From positions 160,396,322-160,460,321 of the forward strand of contig CM054060.1 in the NCBI GenBank assembly GCA_028641055.1: a DNA stretch of 64,000 nucleotides, in the 5' to 3' direction. The stretch's first letter is position 1, and every line of letters starts with the position of its first letter. The DNA comes from Alopecurus myosuroides (lineage: Eukaryota; Streptophyta; Magnoliopsida; Poales; Poaceae). The position numbers and the translations under genes were made by a program. Under the pieces are notes generated by a model, which ran no database searches, was not told the origin of the DNA, and was given only the letters and a program-made list of their open reading frames with translations. Shown here one piece after another: positions 1 through 11,940 of this stretch.

Positions 1-3000
1 TACTTTACCCATGGACGACCAAGACCATGTTGCACAACTAGGTGTACATTCATGTCCACTCCCACTCAGGTGTGGGGCCCGGTTGTTGGTCCAAGCCAAA
101 CTGTGTTTCTCCGCACAACGCATGCCCACCCATTTCCGCCAGCAGGTTGAACGCCTGATTCCACCCCTCGCGATGAGATCTACGCGCCCCTGGAAAACAC
201 TCATAGATCCCAGAGTCGGTGGGACGTAAGGGCTCCCACCCATGTGCATGTAGTCCCGCAGAACCTACAGCGTACGTCTCTGGCAGCCCGTTGACACGCG
301 AACGAGAAAAGATCACAGCTGACTTACTCCCCCATAGAAGACCCATGGTTAACACGAATTTACGGCGCAAGAATCCTGGCGGCAATTGTGATTAATACTA
401 GGTAATACTTTCCCATGCAGATGGAACCTTCCTTTGATCTATTCATCTTACCATGGTTCCATCCGCCCACCAAACAGAACACTACCATTCGGGTAGTCAT
501 TCAATTAGTCATATTATTATAAAAATAGGATCATGCATTCTTTTGAGACTAGGTGGTAATACGATAGAGTTTTTGCAATTAGTTTGTTATGAAGTACTGC
601 AAAGGATATGAGCAAGTGATCAACTTGCCTGAGATTGAAATAACAATAGTAATCCAGGTCTTCGGGGTTCGAGGGTCTCGTAGAGAATCCCAACATCTGA
701 AAGATAGCAAAGTAGTCCTGGTAAGGACTACAGAAAACAATGGAAAGATGATACATGCATAGTAATGAGATGCAACGTGAATTACCCTGGAAAATACCAC
801 AGCTTACAAGTGTAAGCCACGTTTGATACGATATCTCAATCACACATGTTTTAGGTGATTGTTTCATTACTTGAGGTGATGTGGTTATTACTTCTTTTAG
901 AGTTACATGTTTTTCACTTTTACTTGGCAAACAATTGTTATCATATTTAAATAGAGGTTTTTATTACTCGGTTAGATAACAGGACAATAACACATGAAAA
1001 GATAAATATTGAAAAGATAGCAGACACAATTTATTTTATGTTCAATAGTATAGAGCTAATGACATCAAGTTTATTTGAAAATGAGGAATTAATACCACTA
1101 ACTCTATCATCACCATACTTGCTAATAACTTGTGATGGTAGGTTTATTAGGTGTGGAAACATGAGGGTTTTATTAGTAAAGAAAATAATGGTGTGGTAGT
1201 TGTTTCTGGTTGTAAGGAATATTACAGAATTCAATTATACCTTTGGATACAAGTAAATGAGTTGAACAAAATGTTTTATGATTTACATATTTGAATTGGA
1301 AATGCTCTGCTCTTTAATTTGATATATCATTTTCTGTTTTCTCAAAATATTTGAATAATAAATTTATTAATTTTAAAAGAATTAAATGATTAGGCAAAAC
1401 ATTGCATACATAAAAACTTGGTCAAATGACTTTGAAAACATCATAGATGAGTTGCATTTGTCATTTGGAGCATTTTGGTATATAAGTTGTATTTTTCTAA
1501 TTTTATGAATTATTTCTTATTTTTCTCAATTTTAAATGATTTAATTTAATTAAAGAAAATATAAATTTTTAAACTTTATCAAATATTTTGAAAATTTTGA
1601 TAATCATTTAGATTATATTTTTCTAATCAATTTGGTATATTAGTTATATTGTTCTGATTATTAGAATTAAATTATTGTTTTATTAATTTTATTTGATTTT
1701 TCTGCCAATTTTAAAATGACAGGTGGGTCCCACCTGTCATATTTAGTTTTTAATAAAAAATGACTAATGACATCACTGTGATGTCATGATGACATCACAG
1801 GAACTCGAATTCTCACAGATGAATTCAATTCGGGCGTTTGAGTGCAAATTGGTGTGTGTGATGTGTTCCATTGGCTAGAGGAGTTCATTGCGAACTGAGG
1901 GGTGGCTACGGCTTGACCATATGGTCGCCGGAGCATCAACGACGGCGAGCTCATGCGGCGGTGGTGGCGGTGCTTCGGTGATAGCGAGCCAGAGTGCACG
2001 ATAAAGCGAACCGAGGAAACGAGCGTGCTCTCCGGAACACCGGGAGCTCGAGGGAGAGGTCGATGAAGCAAATGGAGCCTGGAATCAACGGGAATCGGCC
2101 ACGATCACCGGCGGCAGAGAGAAAGAAAATAGCCGAATTCTCCGGCCTCCCGCCATCCCGGCTTGCGAGGTTCATCAAGGAGGTAGAGGGGATCATGGCG
2201 CACCTAATGGTGGCCTAAACTCGTCCCGGGGTGGTCGGAATCGACGGCGACGGCGGAGGTCCGTACGGCTAGGGTTAGGGTTTGGTTTGGGTTCAGAGGG
2301 AGAGACAGAGAGTGAGCGAGGGAGAGAGAAGAAGAGGACCACGGCGTCGGGGTCGCGTATTTATCCTTCCCCGGAAGCGGTCGGAGAGGAGGTGGCACGG
2401 CGACGTCGGAGGCGGTCGCACGCCTCTGGCCTTCTGGCCAGAGGTTGAAGAAAGAATGTTTTTAAAAATTTCCAAGAAAACCCCCTAGAAGTTTCTATTA
2501 TTTACTACTAGGTCCTTCTGTTACTAAAAACTGGAAAGGAAAGCTTGTTTTCTTGGCTTTTTTGTGAACTTAAAAATTATTAAAAATCATATTTGAATTC
2601 CTTATCAAATTTCACATCTCATCATGTTTTGTTTTGGTGAATTTGAAGAATATTAGTATTTTTTTTATTTAGGGTGCTAGATTAAGTGGTTTTTGCTCTT
2701 TTCTCTCTATTTAAATTCCATATGGATTAAAAAATACATAGTGTATACTATGACATGAAAATAACCCTACTAATATGTTATTGAAATAATGAGTTGTTTT
2801 ATAATGGATAGGTTTTAGGTATAATACTTTTTGGTAATACTTTGTCACCTTTAGTAGTGTTTTATTTTTTAGGCATAGTAATATAATCACCCAGTAGGGA
2901 ATTTTATTCCAAGTCATACCAAATGATTTTAATTAGTGAAGGGGCTTGTTTTCTTTTATTATACCATGTCATCTTTTATAATTGAAACCCCTAGCAATCT

Positions 3001-5222
3001 TTGGTTGACATTTTACTTGGATGTGTGTAAGAAAGGTTGTTGTTTTAGTACTTGATCAAGTGGAAAACATGTATGATTTTGGGATCTTATATTCTTGTTT
3101 TCCACATAGGTTCCAATATGCATATTATCCCATATCTGTTTTAGAACATGTAATCATTTACATGTGGGTGTATGGTTGAATTCTTGTTGTTTTCCATTTG
3201 TGTTATGGATGAAAAAGATCTGGAAAACAAGGAAATTAATTTGTTTCCCCCCACCTCATCTTATCACCAGACATTTGGATGCAAGGGCTTGTTATTATTT
3301 TCTCTCTTGCCAATTGTTTCCATTAAAGTGGTTTTATCTGTTCCTCATCAATGATGAGTCTTGACAAGGCATTGGGTTATAGTTCCACTAATATCACTTA
3401 ATATTTCATTGGAGAATTTCTTATGCTATGCTTCCTTGCTAAACTAGTGTTTCTCCTTGTTGACTTTTGTTGCTTGATGTTCTTGTCACAGATTGTCACT
3501 AGTCTTCTGTTATCACCCTTGTCCATTGCAGGTAGGTTCATCTCTTGGTTTCCAACCTCAACTGTCTCACCTTTGTGGTGAAAACATCCAATTACTCCAA
3601 GCAAAGATTTTACTTAGATGATTATAAAAGAATATAAGTTTGTTTTATGACATCAAGTTGCACATATGCATATAAGAAGAATTTGTAAACAAGGTAGCTA
3701 GTCTTGCCTCCAAATTACTACTCATATACAATAGGCTGAGAGGTACTAGGTTATTCAACCTTCTGTTTGTTTGTATATGACACTCAATTGTTTGAGTATA
3801 CAAAAGTTATCTATTAACAAGGTGTACAAGCTTGTTACCAAACTACTTTTATATAACACTAACATTGGAGTATCACACTGTTTCAAGAGTTTTAATAAGA
3901 TCAGATCAATATATAAGAGTTTCCAAGTACTCTTATAATAGATTGGAATAACACTTCTAGAACACTCTAAATAACCTTCTTGAAGATCTTCATGTGGTAG
4001 TTCCTCCTTTCTTGTGGGTGCTTCTCTTGCAGAATGATTCAGAGAAGATTAAAAAACAAGATACAATGGTCTAGCCAAAATAACAAGATTTGGATTAAGA
4101 GTTAGTTCATGCTTTTATTATCCTTCTATATACTTCTTATTTTATTTCCCAGAAGATATGTAATTATATCATATAGGATTTGCTTACTTAGTTATCAATT
4201 CATCTCCTCTAATAGAGGTTATAACTTGTTGTTATTCTGTACTTGTATCCAGATATACTTGATTTGTTGAATATTAATATGGATGGAAATATAGAGTGTT
4301 TGTGGAAGGATGACTTAAGATAGTAAGTTGATCAAATGGTTCATTGATATGTTGAGGTTTCATATGCTCACTTACATAAGATGATTGAAACGATGAGAAT
4401 GAGAAAGTTATTGGGTTTAATGACTTATGTCATAGTTGTTATTTGGTTTCTATGGTGTCATGATTTTACTTTATATTCTTCTCTTATTAATTTTGTCATT
4501 CATAATGCAGATATGGAGATTTGGGAATATCATATGTAATTATCAAGGTTTATCAATAGTTGAAGAAGATTTGATTCTTCTCTTAGGTACTTCTTTTATA
4601 GTTGATGAGATATGTACATATTTTATAAATATGTTAATACAACTAACATATCATTTCCCACTTGTGGGTTTTAAGTTATGCCTTGTTTGTATCCCTTATG
4701 TTCTATTGAACCATTGTTATTTACATGTGAAGGTTAACTTAGTAGTTACTAAATAATTTGGAAAGATGTGGTGTGAATGGTTGATAACTTTAAAGAGTTA
4801 TTGTTTGAGAGGACATAACACCTATGTTGATGAGATGGTTCAATTGTGTATTACTCATTGGTGGAAGTATGATCATCAATTGTGTGATTTGGGTACTCAC
4901 CCCTCTTTTAGTTCAAAATACCTAGTGAATTATCCCGAGTCACTTAAAGACTTGTGATTAAGGTTGTTGAGAGTTTGTGTTGGTCACAACCAATTATGGT
5001 TTGTGTAATCAGATGATTTGATTTCTTAAGATACCTGTTATAAAGATCATTCCAAATGTACTCTTGAATAGATGAACTGGACCTATTTCATCATGTCAAG
5101 TGAAACTTTGGTCACTTTGATTCGTTTTAAACTTTCGCGCCAAAATTTCCCGTACTTTTAGATGCATGCTTGCACATATTAAATTTAGATCCTTATAACT
5201 TCCCAAACACTGGGATGTTACA
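1..5222 (-). repeat. 3' LTR of the LARD-like element (partial)
   Basis: This stretch aligns with 32600-37831 over its whole length with a few percent differences and small indels. It ends at 5222 in the - strand LTR start TGTAACATCCC, directly beside the polypurine tract. AT-rich flanks surround a GC-rich segment at about 1880-2450; on the - strand that segment carries a TATA-like ATAAATA near 2357-2363 and could hold the promoter and leader. Short ORFs here are scattered and not shared as proteins between copies, so I call no gene. Confidence 0.85.
1716..1740. repeat. 25-bp perfect palindrome in LARD LTR, copy 1
   Basis: ATGACAGGTGGG and its complement CCCACCTGTCAT flank a single central T. 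The same palindrome sits at 34320-34344 in the partner LTR and at 41018-41041 in the old inverted LTR, so it has been kept while the surrounding AT-rich DNA diverged. Confidence 0.85.
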
Positions 5223-5237
5223 GTATCTCCCCCTTAA
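5223..5237 (-). other. Polypurine tract of the LARD-like element
   Basis: On the - strand this reads TTAAGGGGGAGATAC and abuts the 3' LTR start TGTAACATCCC at 5222. It is the expected second-strand primer site of an LTR retrotransposon and fixes the element's orientation. Confidence 0.85.
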
Positions 5238-6998
5238 CAAGAACTTTGTCCCGAAGTTCAATCTCTCTCACGTAAAGATAGGTAGAGAGAACTTCTGTAT
5301 ACCGTTGAATCTTCACAGTTGTTTCCTTGTGTTAACCTTGGTATGTGTAGCCCATTGTCTTGATTGTTTACCTTCCACTATCTTGCACTATGATCTAATA
5401 CTTAGACTGTTGTTATAACAACTATGTTTTGTTACTAGGCCTTCCTAATGGTCTCACGAATAACACGTGGTATTTGATATTTCCACCATTAGTGGATATC
5501 AAGTTTCATTCTCCGATGAATAGGTATGGTTTCCTACCTCTCAGAACTTTCTGAAGAACATTTGGTATATCCACCAGGTGATGAATAACCAATAAGATTC
5601 TTCCAGTACAATGGGTATTGTCTATGGTTAGACTTCCATTTGGTTCAATCTAATGGTCTCAAGAGGAAACTGCTCAAAGAAATTTGTACAACGTAGTGTA
5701 CACTGACTAAGACTCAATTATTAGTGAAAATATCTTCGAGTTTCCTCGAGTTTTAACTCTTTCTTATAGATGACTATAACCTATTCCACTGGTTACTTCC
5801 TATGGTCCTTCTATATCTTCGGGTTTTGACTTCTATGGGGTGACTCTATGAGTTGACTTACTGATCTTCTACATATTTCCTTCTCGGATATAGCTAATCA
5901 TGTGATTTTCCTCAGCATCACTTGTGGTGGCTCACCATGTGTTGATGAAGTATCTCACCAACTCCAAACAAGTTGTGAAATGTGGTCCATTCCCATCAGT
6001 AGCTTCATTAACTTCTGCCTTCTTGACTTTCTGTTCTTCCAAAGCTTTGGTGGTTGTATCAATCTGTTGATAACTCAGACTGCTCTCAAACTAATCATAT
6101 ACCCTCTAGACCAGTAACATCAAGAAAGAACTCAGTGTTTGCACATCAAGTTCAATCTTCATGTACAGATCTAGTCAATCAGAGATCCAAATAAGATTCA
6201 ATAAATTTCAAATGCAGTTATCACTCATGCATCAAAAGCCTGTGAAATAAAAGTACTTAGAGTAAAACATCTCAAGTACCAAGGCTCTTAAATGCTATAC
6301 ACTACAAGTAGGTACATAGTACCTTGTAATCCTATTCTACACAACCACTCTTTGCCCAGGTAATTACTCCAATTGCATGCCTTACTACAATGGAATAAAC
6401 CAAGACAAATTGATCCTATAGTAGTTGTTGTCTAACTTGGTTCCATATAGGACTAAGTATTATGTAATTGAATTACTTTATATTGATTATGATAAGCTTC
6501 TCATGGCATCTGTTGATCCTTCATGTTGTTGGTCACATCGTAGAAGTAGTAATGTAGCTTCCATCACTTCTTATGCCTTCTCCTAATTTTATACTATACT
6601 ATAGTGTCTCACCTCTAGGATTGATAACTAAGGATATGGTATATACCCCATAGTTACCATGGTCTAATGAATATTAATGATTCTCAAGCATTCCTTCTTG
6701 ACGACTCCTATACTAACTCAATACCATGTTCTACTCCACCCTATTCATTCATAGAATGGGGTAGTCATCACTGTGACTTAATCATCTCTGACTATGTCAG
6801 AATTCTCTTTCGTAATGGAATTAATACTTACTAAACTTCTAACTGTTCATACCTCGGTATAAAGAAAATAGATAAGTAAATTCACTCAAGTTGAGTAGGA
6901 ATATTCTATACAAATATGACCGTATCATTCTCAAGTGAATGATCATCAAATTTGTAAGAAATGTGGTTCAGATAAAATAGCTTCCTATAATCTTTACC
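5238..6998 (-). other. Non-coding interior of the LARD-like element
   Basis: About 1.76 kb of AT-rich DNA without a long reading frame and without recognisable gag, protease, RT or integrase motifs. With 31850-31900 it makes up the whole interior. In LARDs the interior is thought to act as structured RNA for packaging rather than as coding sequence; I see no specific structure by eye. Confidence 0.6.
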
Positions 6999-7003
6999 AA
7001 CCT
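6999..7003. other. Target site duplication AACCT (left copy) of the Tat element
   Basis: AACCT directly precedes the left LTR end TGTCGAA and is repeated at 31845-31849 directly after the right LTR end. This proves that 7004-31844 is one insertion into the LARD interior. Confidence 0.93.
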
Positions 7004-7495
7004 TGTCGAATCTGCATCTCAACAAGTCCCTCGGGTGAACTCATAGGGTTTCGATTAGGAGAACGTGTAGGCGCTGGTGACAATCGTCGGCTAGACAGGG
7101 GGCACGATTTACCCAGGTCCGGGGCCCTCGTAGAGGTAAAACCCTTACTCCTGCCTCTGTCGATCTGTCTTAACGAATAGATCGGTTACAATGGTGGCTG
7201 CTCAAGTCAAGAGTATGATCTCGATCTCAAGGCTTGGTGGTGCGATATTGCTTGGTCCCTCTCCTGTGGTTCTCCTGGCCTTATATAGGTGGCCAGGTCT
7301 CAAACCGTACCCGGAGAGGATTCAAACTCTACCCTAGAGTCGGTTAGAAGTTTCCTAACTTGACCCGCAAGGCTTTGCGGGTGGGATTTTAATTGGGCCT
7401 TCTAGAGTAATCCATGACGCCTCCTTTAGATCTTGGGCCGTGGGCCTGAGACCGGGTAGGCTCACCCGACAGGCCTAGGATCCATCCCTTCGTTA
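7004..7495 (-). repeat. 3' LTR of the Tat element
   Basis: 492 bp, matching 31354-31844 with about 23 substitutions and one 1-bp indel. On the - strand it begins TAACGAAGG where its partner has TGACGAAGG (the terminal TG is mutated), and it ends ...GATTCGACA. A TATA-like CTTATATAGG lies at about 7272-7281 on the + strand (CCTATATAAG on the -). Confidence 0.92.
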
Positions 7496-7509
7496 GTAGC
7501 CCCCGAGCG
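7496..7509 (-). other. Polypurine tract of the Tat element
   Basis: The - strand reads CGCTCGGGGGCTAC directly before the 3' LTR. The same core GGGGGCTAC precedes the LTR of the second Tat fragment at 45806. Confidence 0.85.
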
Positions 7510-8149
7510 TTTATTCGATTGAGAATCCGTCGAGTAGACGCTCAGAACTTATCTTGGTTTCTTTTTCGATTGGTGACTTCAATCATTTGAAGAGGATGTG
7601 TATCCTGTATGCGATGCATTTATTGTAATCGAGGATCGAGAGAATAAAAGTGCTTGTGTGTTTTGGCTGTTTTCGCAGAAGGATGTGGCTCAGTTGCTTG
7701 GCTCTCCCGAAAGCTCAGGGCCAATTAATTGCATCTAGGGCAAAAACAGTTCTGGCCTACACATATTCAAGACCTCCGGCTCGAATCCGGTGAGGTGATC
7801 ATTGCGACTGGGCCGTAGAGGTCTTACCAAGTCGAACTTAACCTAATAGAGTACCCGGCGCGTCCGCTAGGATTTTTCTTCGTGTTGTTGACACGGAATT
7901 TACCGGAGGACGTAGCTTGAGTGCGATTCCAGGCCCTCAAGAGAGATCTTTTGGGTCTTACCTTCCTATTCGAAAGAAATACGACATCCAGATGTGCCTA
8001 GTCGGCCGAACAATCCAGGAGATTGATGTGTGTACATCGTATAATAGAGTGGTAGGAGCTACGCACTCGCAAGTTTTATCCAGGGATGTTTCGAATGAAG
8101 ATTTCTCCCTTGATTTTATGCACAAGTTTTTTGTGCTTTGTAGTCTTCT
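7510..8149. other. 3' untranslated spacer of the Tat element
   Basis: Between polypurine tract and tandem repeats. No credible gene on either strand: the + strand ORF at 7917-8372 runs into the tandem repeats and has no domain character. Confidence 0.5.
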
Positions 8150-8430
8150 TTCCATACGAAAGAGTTTTCGTGTTTGGAAATCTTGTCGTGCCCATTTGAA
8201 AGGAAATTTTTTATTTGGGGCTTTTATGCGAGAGAATTTTCGCGTCATAGTTTTCTCATACGAAGTTATTTCGTGTTTGGAGCTTTATGCGAAGGAATTT
8301 TCGCGTCATGGTTTGCCCATACGATGTATTTCCGTGTTTGGGGCTTTATGCGAAGGAATTTTCGCTTCATGATTTGCCCATACGAAGTATTTTCGTGTTT
8401 GGGGCTTTTATCCGAAGAAATTCTGAGCTT
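8150..8430. repeat. Tandem repeat, about 61-bp unit, roughly 4 copies
   Basis: The phrases TTCGTGTTTGG, GGCTTTATGCGAAGGAATTTTCG and TTTGCCCATACGAAG recur in order. The phrase TTCGTGTTTGG starts near 8168, 8270, 8331 and 8391, giving a 61-bp period in the last copies and a degenerate longer first unit. Each unit holds small inverted repeats such as CGAAGGAATTTTCG. Tandem arrays in the 3' untranslated region of Tat-type elements are known as possible satellite seeds. Confidence 0.8.
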
Positions 8431-8706
8431 GATGATGTCCACAATGACGTCATGGCGCACTTTATCCTCCCGATGGGACGTGACGGAGCGAGAGCAGAGG
8501 CGCTGGCCCACCTTGTCAGCTTTTTGACCGGAAACGAGATGTCGTTTCCGGTTTTTACACGAACTGCGCGCAGTAATTGCGCACGATCTACTGTTGGGAT
8601 CGTGGCACGAAACAGCCTCCGCCGCCCTTTCGTTTCAGCTTCACGTGTGGCAGCCGCGAGGGGTGCCACGTTGCTCGATGAGCGGCCAGGATTGGGTGAG
8701 TCCGTG

Positions 8707-8714
8707 TATATATA
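8707..8714 (+). promoter_or_regulatory. TATA box of the antisense gene in the Tat element
   Basis: TATATATA in a GC-rich context, 98 bp before the ATG at 8812 and facing against the element's own gag-pol. The second Tat fragment has an equivalent box on its antisense strand (45412-45419), which supports a real promoter. Confidence 0.6.
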
Positions 8715-10610
8715 CGGTCCTTAGGCAAACGGTGAAAATTTCCCGTCATTCGCTTCCAGCCTTCGTCTTCCTCGCGCTCATCTCTTTCTCTGTGAGCTCG
8801 CACCAGCACCCATGGCGGGAGGCAAGAAACGAAGTGCAGCTGCTTCCTCCTCGAGGGCGACGGAGGATGTTCCCGCGCCACCTGCTCCGCGCTCAGGCGA
8901 TTGGCGCTCCCCCAACACGACAAACAAAAGCATCAAGGAGATGCAGAGGGAGGGACGGCTGTCCCCGGAGACCGAGAAACGGGTTCGCCTCGGTAAAAAG
9001 AAGAGGTACCAAATCCCCGCATGAACGAACGCGTAATCTTTGCGGATCACGTTTCGCGCGGGCTCTCCTTTCCCCTCCATCCTTTCCTCGTGGCATTGAT
9101 GTATGTCTACAGCATACAGCTCCACGATCTGCCTCCAAATGCGGTGCAACACATCTCGTGCTTCATCGTTTTTTGCGAGTGCTTCTTGGGCATCCGCCCA
9201 CACTGGGGCCTTTGGAAGGCCCTCTTCAAGGTGCGGGTCTTCCGCGAGAAATCGCGGGTAGAGACCGAGCTCGGAGAGCCGCTGCGCACCGGCGGCTTTG
9301 GAATCCAGGCGAAATCGTACAACTGCTACTTCGAGATGCACTTCATCGACTCCGCGCAAGGATGGAGAAAGAAGTGGTTCTACGTCATCGATAACAGCGC
9401 GGGTGGAGCTCATGAGTTCCACCCGTTCGCTGTCCTGAAGCGGCGGAAGTCCTAGGCGCACAAGCTTTCAGTCGAAGAAAGCCGAATCGTCGCCCCACTA
9501 CTCGCCAAGGTGGTCGCCCTTCGTGACCAAACCGCAGGAGTTGCGCTGAACGGCTTGCACCTGGCGAGCGTGTTCCTCAAGCGCAGGATTCAGCTTCTGC
9601 AGGAGAGGCCCTCCACGATGTGGGAGTACCAGGGTGTTGAAGACCCAAGCCGCGTGAGCCGAGAAGAACTCTCGAATGTTGAATTCGAGAAGAAGATCGC
9701 GGCCATCACCAGGTTGAAAGTGGGCAAGACCTTCCCCGACTGCCCTGTCACAGCTTTTGAGGCTTCGAGACCTCCTCCATCCGAAGTAAGTTCAAATCTT
9801 TCCTTCTCTTAACTTTTTTCTCCGTGTCTGAGAGTTTGCCGACTGAGTTTCTCCTTCTCGTTTTCTTCTTTCCCTTCTGTAGAGTTTAAGGGTAGGAGCC
9901 TGCTACCCGCCAATTTCTGGGGAAGAGGCCTCGGACTTGTTGGCAAGCAACCTGGAAGTTCCTGTTGACACCAGCGTTGCCGATGCTGACTCGAGTTCCG
10001 AGCACGCCTCCTCGGGTGAAGTGGAGGAATCGAGTAGCGATCTCCACCACCGCAAGCGGTGCAAGGGGGGAGACGATGAAGCCACTTCCAAGGATAACTC
10101 CTTGGGTGGGGGATCTGATAAAGAGCCCCTCATCATGACCCCATTGAGCGTGTGTGCTCCTCTCACCCCCAAGCCGAAGATCCAGACCGCCTGGAACGCG
10201 GACATGTTGGACGACGATGATGACGAGTAGGTTCTTCTTTCCTTCTTCGTTCTAGTCGAAAGTTTTCTTTTCGCTCCTCCTGATGTTGTTGTTTCCTTCT
10301 TCAACAGGCTTCAGTCCATCAGCCCCGGCCGATTCGCCTCTTCTCTTCCTCCCGAGAAGAGGAAAGATGTTGCTGCTGCGGGCGAAACTTCGACTGCTAG
10401 GGCTGTCCAGAATTCACCGAGCCCAGCCCCCACAGCCGCAGCTACGGATTATAGGCTGCCAAGCTTCGCGGTTGGAGCCTCGACTTCAAAAGAAGTGTCG
10501 GGTAGCTCGGCTGATCCTCTGTGCATCGCCCAGGGCCAGGTAAGCTTTTCCTTAATCCTTGCATTCTGTACTTCGCTCAATTAGTGATTTTTATCGGGTG
10601 CACAACAGTG

Positions 10611-10633
10611 CTCTCGATGGGAGTAGCCCCCGA
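10611..10633. repeat. Hairpin plus polypurine-like module, copy 1
   Basis: CTCTCGATGGGAG followed by TAGCCCCCGA, in intron 3 of the antisense gene. On the - strand the second half matches the core of the element's real polypurine tract (TCGGGGGCTA). Confidence 0.75.
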
Positions 10634-10719
10634 ATTTGTAGTTAATCGCTTGCGATTGGCTACAGGCTCAAGAACTTAAGTGATTTTCTTCTCTTCATTT
10701 TATCGAGTGCGCGGCAGTG

Positions 10720-10742
10720 CTCCCGATGGGAGTAGCCCCCGA
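10720..10742. repeat. Hairpin plus polypurine-like module, copy 2
   Basis: CTCCCGATGGGAG (a perfect inverted repeat around GAT) followed by TAGCCCCCGA, 109 bp after copy 1 in the same intron. The shared sequence extends upstream to TTTTATCG, so about 45 bp is duplicated. Confidence 0.8.
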
Positions 10743-11917
10743 GGCTATACTCGACTGTTTATAGTCGTGAACAGGATCAATCTTATCTTCCTTCTCTGAC
10801 TTCTTCATCTTCATGTTTTGCAGTCTCTTCTCGACTCCCTCGCAGCCATTGGCCGCCGCGTTATTTCGGCTGAGGCAGATTGCGTGACCCTTCGGGCAGA
10901 TCGCGATCGACTCATCTCGGAAGGCCAGCTTCTCCGAGGTAAGTTGATCTACTCCTTTAATCTTTTCGGTCATATGAATTCCTTTGTGTTTTAAACTTAT
11001 TGTTGTGCAGCTCAAGCCGAAGTGCTGAAGGCCGAGAAGATGGATGCTATCACTCGGGTGAACACCCTGGAGGCTGAGTTGGAAACTGCTCGAAAGGAAC
11101 TTGAATCCTCTCGCAAGCAGTCGACTGACTTCGAGGGAAAGCTTGTTGATGCCCAGGACGCCCTGAAGAAATTGGAGGAGGCTGGTGCCAAACAGGACGG
11201 TGATCTTGTTGATTTCCTTCGACCTCTGGCCCAGAACTTCGCGAGTAAGTTGTACTTGGTCTCCGTTGTTTTTTTGACTAGCCTAGTGTGTCCTTGGGAT
11301 TAACGTCGTCTCTTTGCAGGTGTCCTTGGCGTCGCACTCGAGCTGCCGGGGGTTCCTCGAGTGGATGCGCTGATGGATTCTTGCGCTCAGCTCCGAAAGC
11401 ACGCGAGTGGGATCCGCTCCCTTATTGGCGATGTCGTTCAAGTGCTGACGTAACTCCACGAGCGCCTTCTGGTGGATGATGCAGTTCCGCCTACGCTGGG
11501 TGGTCTCTTGAAGGTGTTCCTGGAGGACGATCTCCTTCAGGCCTATTCGGTTGCCCAATCTGAGTGCGGCGCGAAGACTGCCATCCAGTTCGCGTTGGCG
11601 CACGGAGTCGAAGGTCTGGACGAAGCGTACTCGAACCTTCTTGTTGATGCTTCTACGGGCAGAAAGGTAGCGCTTCGTCCTTTCGGCGATCCAGCTAGAA
11701 TCCTTGCTCGAAAGCTAGCTGATTTGATCACTCGTGCTAGTCGCAAGGGGCAGTCTGCCGTGAGTAGCATTACTTCCGCAGTTCCATAGGATAGATTTTA
11801 TTTAGTTTGTTTCTCCGATGTAATGAACCTTGGGATGTATTCCTGTATTTCTGCCTTTAATCGAAACGTCCTTTTGATATTTGATATGTGATTTTTGTAC
11901 TTGATTTTCCTGAGTTA

Positions 11918-11940
11918 CTCCCGATGGGAGTAGCCCCCGA
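11918..11940. repeat. Hairpin plus polypurine-like module, copy 3
   Basis: CTCCCGATGGGAG followed by TAGCCCCCGA in intron 6 of the antisense gene. It is identical to copy 2 over the module. Confidence 0.8.

Noticed and set aside
7917..8372. 151-codon + strand ORF
   Set aside because: It runs into the 61-bp tandem repeats and its protein repeats with them; no domain.
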